Shown here: positions 55,451 through 64,000 of the stretch, one piece after another | Position numbering within the stretch: position 1 is the stretch's first letter | Layout of the letters: every line of letters begins with the position of its first letter | Assembly (NCBI GenBank): GCA_012064385.1 | Contig: QRDG01000398.1 | Span: 694,323 to 758,322 of the forward strand | Length of the DNA stretch: 64,000 nucleotides | Reading direction: 5' to 3' | Source of the DNA: Puccinellia tenuiflora | Taxonomy: Eukaryota > Streptophyta > Magnoliopsida > Poales > Poaceae | Translations under genes and position numbers: made by a program | Notes under the pieces: model-generated | Databases searched by the model: none | The model's input: only the letters and a program-made list of their open reading frames with translations | What the model was told of the DNA's origin: nothing

Positions 55451-58400
55451 TGTAGTGCCCTCGCTTAGAAAGCAAGCACACATCATGAAATATGCTATTC
55501 CCTGGATCGAGTACGGATAGCAATTCATAAAAGATGTAATACCATGCATAAATGTCAAATTATTACAACGTGACACGAATGATCCAGGATTAAAATAATC
55601 CATTACATCTTCGCATAGCACAAGGCTAGCTTTAAACATGTAAATGGTCCAACACTTTATTTCAGAGTTCACACGCAGACAAAATAATAACACAGAGCTC
55701 CATCATCTTCATGAGCCACTGGCGTTCATGTTGGTTGTAAGCTCGGAACATCCTCACTCGTCATCGTAGTAACCTGCAACATTAACGTTGCAGCCCAGAG
55801 AATTTGGGTCAAAACCTTGTGACAGGCCGGCAAGTAATATACTGGTGGCATATAATTGGCAAGACTAAATCTACATGCTTATTTGGCTGGTGGAGTTTCA
55901 AGGCTATTTGCGGAAAGCCAATTTTATCCTATACTTTCAAAATCATTTCTTTCTTTTCCAAAACTTTAAGAGACATCCCTGGGCGCACCAGTGTCTCAAA
56001 TCCCCCATGTTCACCCATCAAATTTTATTTAAGAAATTGGAATGAAGAGATCTTCTGTCGACATCCATGTCTGGTCACTCGTGAATTGTCCGTTACCGGG
56101 GACACGGCTATGATCATAGTTTTCTACTCTCGAGAGTTTGTGGCACTTTCCCCACTAGAGTCGATCAACCCATTCTATCCTTAACCCTCATTCAGTGAAA
56201 AGGAAAGGAGAAGACCGAGACGAGACTTTTTCAGAAGTGTCTTCCCATGGTACTACTAGCGAGATCACTGCCGTCCTATCCCTCTACATCATCAGATCTC
56301 ACTGACCCAGGTCCACACGACTTACTCCGTCAAGACAGAGCCCATATGACTAGTGGTTGCACGGTCGGGCAAGCAAACACAGCGTGACATTAATCTCAAA
56401 CCCTGGGTGGCAATCCACAAGTGTACATACTCAGGTTCACACCATTAAAATGGGCCTGAGCAGCCACTCAACATCGCCTCCGAAAGCCAACCAATCCACC
56501 CAGGTAGTAATTTAATTTAGTAGAAATTTTCCTTAACTCAACTACAATAAAACCATCATTTTTGCAGCAAGCCAATCTACTAAATTAAAATAGGTCACTA
56601 CCATACAGGACATGTGGCTATCCTATCAGGTTTGCATAGCATAGCAATACTTGGCAAAACAACCTACACATGCAATTCTACTGAAAAGTCTACCATGCAT
56701 ATATACCAAAATAGTAGGTCATTTATGAAATGTGTATATCACTTGCCTTGATTGTCGTAGGAGTTGTCACAGCACTCACACTCCGATCCTGGCACTCTTC
56801 ATAGTCTAAACAAACAAAGCAAACAACACAACAATCAAAACAAAGCAAAAGACCAGACAATACAATTAAAATATGAATGCATGAGGTAAATGCAATTGAC
56901 ACAAGTTCAAATTAAAAAAATAAAAGTCATACATTCTGATTATAACCTATATGCATGATGCTCATGATTCATATTTTAATTGTTTAAAAGATTTACAACA
57001 AAAACAATAGTCAAAATGCTAATGCAAGAGATTTTATAAAGCAATTAAATATGCATGATGCAAAAGTATTCAACAAAAATGCTACTGGACAGGGACCACT
57101 AAAAGTAGCATTTTTGCAGAAGAAAACATTTTAAGATAATTTATAGATTAAAAGTTATGCCAGAATTACTCAAATTTCACATTTGAAATTTGAATAATTT
57201 TCAAATAGGCAAAACAGAAAACAAACTGTTCTAAAATATTCTACAGGTTCTGAGGTTTTCAAAAATATAAAGTTCTCTGAAAATGGCCCAGCCAATAAAA
57301 AGATATGAATGTTTTAATAAGGAGGGGTTTTTCTGCAAAAGGCCTAATTAAAATAAATCGGCAAAATGCCAGAATCCATGGGCTGACGTGGCTGCTGACT
57401 GGGCTGTGACTCAGCGCTGATTGGGATCTAGGTGGCAAGATCTCACTGGCCGGTACCGATTCGGGTTAAGAATTAAAAATCAGCCGTTGGATTTAGATCC
57501 AACGGCTCAGATCTAAAGACAGGGGGCCGGCCGGAGCTAGGGTTTCAAAGTGCGGCGGCGCACGGCGGCGACGCGCCGGCATCGTGCGTTCCGGCAAACG
57601 GAGAAGGGCTCGGGCATCGGGGTGCTCACCGTGGGGTTCAGGACGACGAGGCGGACTCGGTGGCGAGTGGTGGCGCTCCGGGACGGGCTCCTCCGCCGGG
57701 GATTGCTCGCCGGAGTTGGTGTGGGCGGCGGCCGAAGGATGTCGCAGACGTGGGCGTCGACCTGAGGGTGGAAAAGGCACAAAGCGGTGTCAAACGGGCG
57801 CGCGCGTGAGGGAAGAAAAAGGGGGGGCAGAAGGGAGGCCGGGATCACCGGAGTTGGCCGGGGGCCTCAATTTTTACCGGCGGCTACGGCGTAACGGCGG
57901 CGTCCAAATTGGGCAGCCCGGTGGTGGAGTGCTAGGGTTTCGGGGGGGAGAAGAGAGGTGCGACGGTGGGGGTTAAATAGGCGCGGACGCCGAGGGCGAT
58001 TGCGGCCATCAATGGCCGGAGGGAATCACGGCCGGCGTGATTGCCGCGGGCACGGCCGCGATTAGGGGAAGGGGGCGAACCTGACAGGCGGGCTCCACCA
58101 GTCAGCGGTGGAAGAGAGAGAGAGGGGGCACGCGCTGGTGCTGGGCTGCGGTTGCGGGAGGAGTTGGGCCGCGGATGGGCCGTGGGGAAAGAGAGAGAGG
58201 GGGTTTCCCGGGTGGGCTGATTCGGTATGGGTTGGCCTTTTGGCCATTTCCCCTTTTTTTTTTGTCAGTTTTTCTTTTCCTTTTTCTGTTTTTCAAAATA
58301 GGTTTCAAAACACTCCAAATATTTTACCAAAAATTGATAAAATAGGGTTTGACAAAAATAGGTCAAATGCACACTTAGGCATTGTTTTGTAAACCCAAAT

Positions 58401-58579
58401 AAAATATAAAACTCCTTTTTCTCTTTAGGGTTTATTTGCACCCTTTTTTATTTAATAAAACAACATAATTCCCACCAAAAAGTTTTATGCCTCAAAAATA
58501 ATATTTCTTTTTATGCAAAAAGCCATGATGCCAATGAATGTATGCATGCTTGTGCAATTTTGAAATTAGGGATGTTACA
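55451..58579 (-). repeat. 5' LTR of element D (3129 bp)
   Basis: Near-identical to 46374-49496, with about 30 substitutions and a few small indels, including about 5 extra bases (gatcc-like) near 56785. It would drive transcription on the minus strand; the TATA-like CCTATTTAACC is near 57975. Confidence 0.92.
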
Positions 58580-58596
58580 CCCTTCCAGCTATGATT

Positions 58597-58612
58597 CCCG
58601 GCAACAGCGCCA
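58597..58612 (-). promoter_or_regulatory. primer-binding site, tRNA-Asp type (element C)
   Basis: Minus strand TGGCGCTGTTGCCGGG, one mismatch from the element A site, 11 nt inside the 5' LTR. Element D inserted between this site and the ORF. Confidence 0.85.
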
Positions 58613-58623
58613 GAAAATCCTCT

Positions 58624-60386
58624 TGATGGCGTGTAGTTGAAGTCTCCCTCAGCTTGGCCAACAAGCACTCTTGATACCCTGAAAGGAAAACAATAAATAT
58701 AAGGGATAGGTTGAGCCTCCAAGTGCAGAGTATGTAGATGTGGAAGTATTTTCCCCACGAGGGTGACTCGAGGGTTTAATATCGAACTCTCGGGGAATCA
58801 GTAGTGTGGGTTTTATCTTCTTGTCCTTCTCTAGATTTCCTGCGAACAAATAAATTGCTTTGTGCCCTCAACCTCACCAAGTGGTTGTCAAGCACAAGGT
58901 GTTAGAATGATATTAAGATAATAATGAATGCAAAATAGCAAATAAAAATGCAATGTTGATGAATAATAATGCAAGGATGATAGCAATGATGATTGACAGT
59001 ATTTTTGGGGTTTTTGTATGTGAATACAAGAAGTAAAAGTGTTTTTGTGTTTTCTGATTTTAAAATGGCTGAATGTAAAAGATGCTTGAAAGTGGTTGGA
59101 AAAGTGTTTCTTATGATTAAAAATGTGGACCGGGGTTCATGGTTTCACAAATGCACCCTCTCTTTAATATAGTGTGGCAAACAAGTAGACATAAACTTAA
59201 CATATTAGATTGCAAACAAGTTCTTTCAAGTTACTAATTATATGGGCATCACGTCCTAACATAGAGATTATGAGTCTCACTTATACTCCACCAAGATGTG
59301 AAATAAATCATCCACCTTAGTAATTAAGATAACATCAGAGTATAGCTTTAAGATCAATGACATGAAGTTAAAATAAACACATGATGGATCTAGTCTTGGG
59401 TAGAGGCATGTCACTCCTCCTACCCTTCAACATGGTATTTTGGTTTATCCCTAGTGAGGCAACAAAGTAAGGTAAACACCCAATGGATCATGATATATCA
59501 AGTTGTCAACTTATCACTTCTCCACCCCCGTTACTCCAACTAATGCACACATTCCCCCACACACGCTCTCATAAACATGCTTGATCATAACAAGGATATA
59601 AGAACAGGGTACATAATATGCATCTACTATCATAACTGAAACAAACATTGCAATCTCAACATATATTAACTCATAGAAAGATCCACCACAATGGTAATAC
59701 AACGGTGACCGTATTCATGATCGGCAGCTCATACGGTGCTACTAATGAAACTCAAGAGAGAGAGATACATATGCTACTGCCACAAACCCATAGTCCAGTG
59801 GTGGACTACTCCCTCTTCATCATGGAGACGGTGGAGATGTCGATGGAGAAGGTGGAGGCCTCTCCGGCAGGGCTCCGCCGGAGTTTTCCCCCTCCGATCT
59901 TCAGCCTCCTGATCTCTGTTTTCTGGTTTCTCTCGTGTGGCGGCCCTCTCTGGAAAAACGTCGGGGGACCTCTTATATAGTCGTTTTTAGGTCATGAGGA
60001 TGCTTAGGGGCGAAGGATCGATGCAATTGGGGCCACGAGGGCTGAATGGGGTGGTCCCACGCGGCCAGGTACTGTAGCCGCGTGGGGTCCTCCCCTTTGG
60101 CCTCCAGGACTCCGTTCGTTGACTTCTTGCGCTCCATAATCTTGTCCTTCCAAAATAATGACCCGCCTAAATTTATAGCTCATTATGACGTCGTTAAGGT
60201 CCTGAAACAATTAGAGAAAGAAAAAGGGGATTTGTGCCTGCGCAAGATTAATTCCATAAAAAGGGTAATTCATTATATATTATCAAAAATCATTAAATAA
60301 TAGTAATATAGCCCTTATATGATGCAAATATGATTGGAATATAACAATTATAGTGCAAAGTTCATGTATGCATTTTAGACGCATCA
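58624..60386 (-). repeat. 5' LTR of element C (1763 bp)
   Basis: Plus-strand ends tgatggcgtgtag and agacgcatca. TATA-like minus-strand CTATATAAGA at 59971-59980. A (GA)n tract near 59757 is 6 bp shorter than in the 3' LTR. Confidence 0.9.
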
Positions 60387-60743
60387 GCTATCCACAATGA
60401 TAGGCGCATGCTGGAATTCTACAAAATTGACATTACCAACCCATTCGACCTCCAAAAGATTGTCCCGAACCCCACCAGGAATGAGACTCCAAGTCTCTAT
60501 GACCTGGCCAATGCTACTATTGGGACAAAACTTCAGAAGAAGAAGAAGGGGAATAAGAAGGAGAAACTTTCAGAAGAAGAAGAAGAACTAATATTTGGTT
60601 GGGGCAACGTTCCATTGAGCTACGAGCAAGTGAAGTATGGCGCTCTAGACGCTCGCCTGGGCTTCGAGATTGCTAGGAGGCACTGGAAGCTATGTGGCTA
60701 CAGTAGCAATGTTGATCGTCTCAACATTATTGTTGATGAGTAG
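60387..60743 (+). pseudogene. exonuclease gene copy B, 3' part
   Basis: It resumes after the second TSD copy (gctat, 60387-60391) and runs to TAG at 60741-60743. It encodes Exo II (IHNDRRML), a lysine- and glutamate-rich loop, and Exo III (YGALDAR). It has TAC at codon 115 and AAG at codon 160, where copy A has stops. With the 5' part it sums to the same 666 bp as copy A. Without its promoter and start it cannot make the protein. Confidence 0.85.
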
Positions 60744-61586
60744 ATGCAGATGGTGTGGTGTGGTGTGGTGTGGTGTGTGAGGGCTTCTATTGTATGAACT
60801 ATGAATCTTCTCGGTGCTATATTGAATCTTCAAATGAGTTCTATTTGCAAATCTGCCTTATTAATTGCCTAATATTCAATTATTAATAACTTTTATTTTA
60901 TAATTCCAAATTGGACAAATAATATGTCTAAAACGATCGTCTCGAAACGAGGATTCCAAATACGCAATCCACACTATCCAATGAAGCTTATATTTTCTCC
61001 AGTAAATCAAACAAGATACTACTGCAAGCAAACGCCCCTCTTTTTCACCTCCAAATCCATTTCTTTTGTCCCCCGAAACCTATTCCAATACTTTCTAATA
61101 ATGAATCATTGTTGTATCATGCATATTGCATATTTTTTCGCACATATCATGCATCATATTTGGATAATATGGGGTGTGTTGTATCTTTGTCCCCAATTCC
61201 ATTTAACTTTGATGTAGCTCACCCGTGCTATGTGTTATATTTCTCTCACACTCAAAACTGAAAACTAGTTTACCACATAGAATGTGGCCGATCTTGACAA
61301 AAAATGTTAGGGAGGCGGGAAGGGGAGGGGAGACTAACAAAACTATATACATTGGACCAAAGCTGCGGGTAGATATATGTTGTACATCCAGCTTAAGTGA
61401 CTTGCCCTTCGTGAAATATGTTTAATGGTATTTTGATAGTACAATTCGAATGTGAATTTTAGAGCTGCGATAGACAAATGTTGTATCTCCAGCAAATATA
61501 TCCTTCATACAACATTTTCCTTGGAATATTTCACGAGTTTCACCAAAACATTTTTGAAAGTTTAGTGAGATTCTTTATACAAGCCA
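60744..61586. other. 3' flank of the exonuclease gene (copy B)
   Basis: Matches 1934-2765 with about 2% differences. No gene is visible. Confidence 0.6.
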
Positions 61587-61781
61587 TTGTCCCAGATGAA
61601 CCTCAGGTATGCTGCCATCGATGGATGGGTCAGCTACGAGATGTACCGTCAGTTGACGGTAATGCAAGATTTGACAAAGCACAACCGGCCACCACTCCTG
61701 ATCTCCAAGAACCGCAACTCTGGCGCCGGCGAGGGATCATCGATCAGCATGAAGTCCCAGCAGCTGTGTGAGGATGAATGA
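61587..61781 (+). pseudogene. exonuclease-like C-terminal fragment with an Exo III motif (copy B)
   Basis: Copy of 2766-2960 with LRYAAIDGWVSYEMY preserved and a few substitutions after it. Same interpretation: an isolated last exon of a lost paralogue. Confidence 0.55.
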
Positions 61782-62186
61782 ACTATGTATGGTTGTTACT
61801 TGCTTCTGAATTGTCTGTGTGAACAAAGTAGTATGTTACTTCTGTTTTATTTGTCTGTTCGAACAATGTAGTATGTTATTTGCATTATATGTCTATATGT
61901 GTGCGTGAAAAGTTGTGTGTTTCAGCTTTGTGAGCACTATCTATCGTTTGTTGTTCAGACAACTTCCAGAATTGCATGAAGACATAGTGATCAATAAAAG
62001 CGTATGGGTTTTCCTTACAAAGTCTTAAAACATACATAAGTAATGCTAACAAGGAAGTACTATTCATCCTCTATGTCCTAATTGTCGGTAAAATGTCGTT
62101 CATCATCACTCGTGTGTGTATCGCTGATGTGGCAGATGCGTGAACAAAACCCTGACGTGATCATATGAGCATGTCTCCGCGCATAA
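61782..62186. other. spacer, nothing recognised (copy B)
   Basis: Equivalent to 2961-3365; no gene seen. Confidence 0.5.
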
Positions 62187-62351
62187 ACGGTGGAGCGTTG
62201 GATCCGCGCCGTCAAGAAGCTCTACCTTCGCATAGCTCTGATGCGGCAACGGGTCGCCGGTGGCTACGGCGGCGTACAGTGGGCTCTGGACAGAGATAGC
62301 ATCCCGCTGGAAGGAGCTCCATCGGAACGAACGGCGAAGCTACAGGATTGA
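62187..62351 (+). pseudogene. exonuclease-like N-terminal fragment (copy B)
   Basis: Copy of 3366-3530, beginning TVERWIRAVKKLYLR. The Arg here matches the full-length gene of copy A better than the Cys in 3366-3530. Confidence 0.45.
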
Positions 62352-62765
62352 GGCGGGAGACGGCGGCCATTTGGTGCTTTCTTTCTAGCTTGAGGACTAG
62401 GAGTACTGGGGTAGGCGCTCTATGGAAGAAGAAGAAGAAGCAGCACGGTGTTTATAAAGGATCAGGACCGAGAGAGAGGGGTTAGAACGGAGCGGTGGTC
62501 TTTTTTTTCCTGACTCGGGATTTTTTTCTCTTTGCTCAAAACAAGAGAGCCGTGAGCCGGTGATTGTCTACTCGAGAACTGGAAAGTGTTCTTAACTAAA
62601 GAACGAGATGGTACCGTCGATGCGTGGGTTGTGTGCTTCGCTTACTTGTAGGAGATAAAATTCACAATAAGAATACTACACTACGTCTCTCTTACTTGAA
62701 AGGTATATTATTCGAATTGGTTTGAAAAATTTCGATGCTAGCGGAGGGTGAGGCCAGTTTTAAAA
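62352..62765. other. spacer with microsatellite (copy B)
   Basis: Contains an aagaagaag tract and T-rich runs, equivalent to 3531-3943. No gene seen. Confidence 0.45.
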
Positions 62766-63185
62766 ATGGCAAAATGGTTAATAGTTTGACTAGTTAGAAT
62801 AATTATTTTATAAAACAGATAATGGTTTTGGATTACTTATTCAAATTCAAACATTTTTCATGTTGAAAGTTTAGTGAGATTCAAAAATATGGAAAAGATA
62901 TTAGTTAATGCATTTTTTAATTAAAAATGGTAAAATAGTTAATAGTTTGACTAGTTAGAATAATTATTTTGTAAAACATAAAATGGCTGGATGATTTATT
63001 CAAATTCAAAAATATGGAAAAGATAATAGTCAATGCATTTTTTAAAATAAAAATAGCAAAATGGTTAATAGTTTGACTAGTTAGAATAATTATTTTATAA
63101 AATAAAAATGGTTTTTGATTACTTATTCAAATTCAAACACTTTTCATGTTGAAAGTTTAGTAAGATTCAAAAATATGGATATTTT
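62766..63185. repeat. AT-rich tandem repeat, about 160 bp (copy B)
   Basis: Same three-unit array as 3944-4420, with a deletion of about 33 bp in the middle unit near 63008. Confidence 0.8.
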
Positions 63186-63811
63186 ATTTGTCAATTTTCG
63201 ATTTACAGATTTAAAGTTATATTATATACCATATTATATGATAATAACAAAAAATGAATAAAATATTTAAAAAACTAAATTATTTCATATTTAGAGTCCT
63301 CATATTTTTCTGATAATAATGGATATATTATTTGTCCAATTGCGATTTACAGATTTAAAGTTATTAATTATGCCATATTATATGAATAAATGGCAATAAA
63401 TGAATAAAATAGTTTTATTAATTATTTTATTTTCATAGGAATTCAATATTATTATTACTTATTTTATTGGTTACCTAAATAATTGTTTTTAGTTTTAAAA
63501 AATACAGACATGTGACACAAGGGTATAAGAGTTAATAGGATTGATATGGTAGTATTGACCAGGGATTTGGATTTCGTTTTCACAAATTTACCGGTCCTGA
63601 CCGAAATGGGATTTCGCGAATTTCGGATATTTCGGTGGTTTTTTGGATGAAAGAGATGAAAACAAAATTTGAACTTAGAACGAAAATTTAACAAAATACG
63701 ACCAAAATTTGAATTTTCGAGCAGAGTTCAATCTAAATTTATATTTTTGAATTTATTTTGCCAAAAGTCTCTAAAATTCATAAGATTTCATCCGGTAAAT
63801 ACATAGTCCGG
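63186..63811. other. AT-rich flank (copy B)
   Basis: Equivalent to 4421-5024; no gene seen. Confidence 0.55.
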
Positions 63812-64000
63812 TAAACATACTTGGAATAGCATAAAGCTAATAGGTAGATATGGTGGACTCACTGGAAAAACTTTGGTTGAAGGTGTTGGAAACAAGTTTT
63901 TATTGTTGGAATTTTTGGGTTAGTAAAAGGGAGAAAGATGACCATCTAGATGCATGCATGAGTGTCCATAGAACTAACTAATTCATTTCAAACAAGGTGA
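63812..64000 (-). mobile_element. truncated edge of an element A copy, runs off the window
   Basis: From taaacatacttgg the sequence matches 5025 onward, with the same junction. The truncated retroelement is thus part of the duplicated segment. Confidence 0.8.

Larger units (their letters stand above)
46374..58579 (-). mobile_element. element D: 12.2-kb chromovirus-type Gypsy retrotransposon
   Basis: Complete element with LTRs 46374-49496 and 55451-58579, TSD CCCTT (46369-46373 and 58580-58584), primer site 55436-55447 and polypurine tract 49497-49510. On the minus strand the order is 5' LTR, an extra acidic ORF, gag-protease, RT-RNase H-integrase with a C-terminal chromodomain, 3' LTR. The LTR start TGTAACATCCC and the chromodomain point to the Tekay/Del side of Gypsy. 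LTRs differ at about 1% of sites by eye, so it is younger than its host element C. Confidence 0.95.
40468..60386 (-). mobile_element. element C: 7.7-kb non-autonomous LTR retrotransposon hosting element D
   Basis: LTRs 40468-42236 and 58624-60386, TG...CA ends, TSD GCTAT at 40463-40467 and 60387-60391. Minus orientation follows from the primer site at 58597-58612. Without element D and its TSD copy the element is about 7.7 kb. The interior has one broken ORF of unknown function and no protease, RT or integrase motif. LTRs differ at roughly 2.4% of sites by eye. It inserted into the exonuclease frame of copy B. The empty site is visible in copy A at 1577-1581. Confidence 0.92.

Overview
This window is repeat-dense nuclear DNA from a grass of the wheat/barley tribe (Triticeae). 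The evidence is long nested LTR retrotransposons with 5-bp target duplications, CACTA transposons with the CACTAGTAGAAAA terminus and 'TTTAGTCCCGGTT' subterminal hairpins, a Thalos-like Stowaway MITE, and genes reduced to fragments. No intact single-copy host gene was found. Coordinates of element ends are exact where a target-site duplication (TSD) is quoted and approximate otherwise. All divergence values are counts by eye.

Layout. 1-5024 (copy A) and 36770/38886-64000 (copy B) are two direct copies of one segment about 38.9 kb apart. Its order is a broken CACTA TNP2 transposase, the terminus of a second CACTA inserted into that transposase, then a TATA box and a Werner-type (DEDDy) 3'-5' exonuclease gene, two smaller exonuclease-like fragments, an AT-rich 160-bp tandem repeat, and the truncated edge of an LTR element. 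Copy A of the exonuclease carries two premature stops. Copy B keeps its reading frame but is split by a 19.9-kb nested insertion with TSD GCTAT. That insertion is element C, a 7.7-kb non-autonomous element, carrying inside it element D, a 12.2-kb chromovirus-type Gypsy element with TSD CCCTT.

Between the copies: 5025-9677 is the truncated minus-strand element A (gag-protease ORF, tRNA-Asp primer site, one LTR). Then come a Stowaway MITE, a small LRR-like gene fragment, and a recent 4-kb tandem duplication (12022-16034 and 16035-20336). Each unit of it holds a pectin methylesterase inhibitor pseudogene and the 5' end of a small Gypsy element full of tandem repeats. Next are a degenerate CACTA second gene (TnpA-like with a Ulp1-like end, 20384-23255, minus), three 140-bp hairpin-forming tandem units (24978-25355), and a nest of LTRs (25.7-30.8 kb) containing a solo LTR with TSD GATGT. 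A 3-kb degenerate repeat array follows, beside a transit-peptide-like first exon, then a second solo LTR (TSD ACTAT).

The most interesting observations are the exonuclease gene next to a CACTA terminus with a different lesion in each copy; elements A and C, which share LTR, primer site and both internal flanks but carry unrelated main ORFs; the extra acidic ORF ahead of gag in element D; and the hairpin array at 25 kb. The genes do not form a pathway. The window records successive transposition, tandem duplication and decay.
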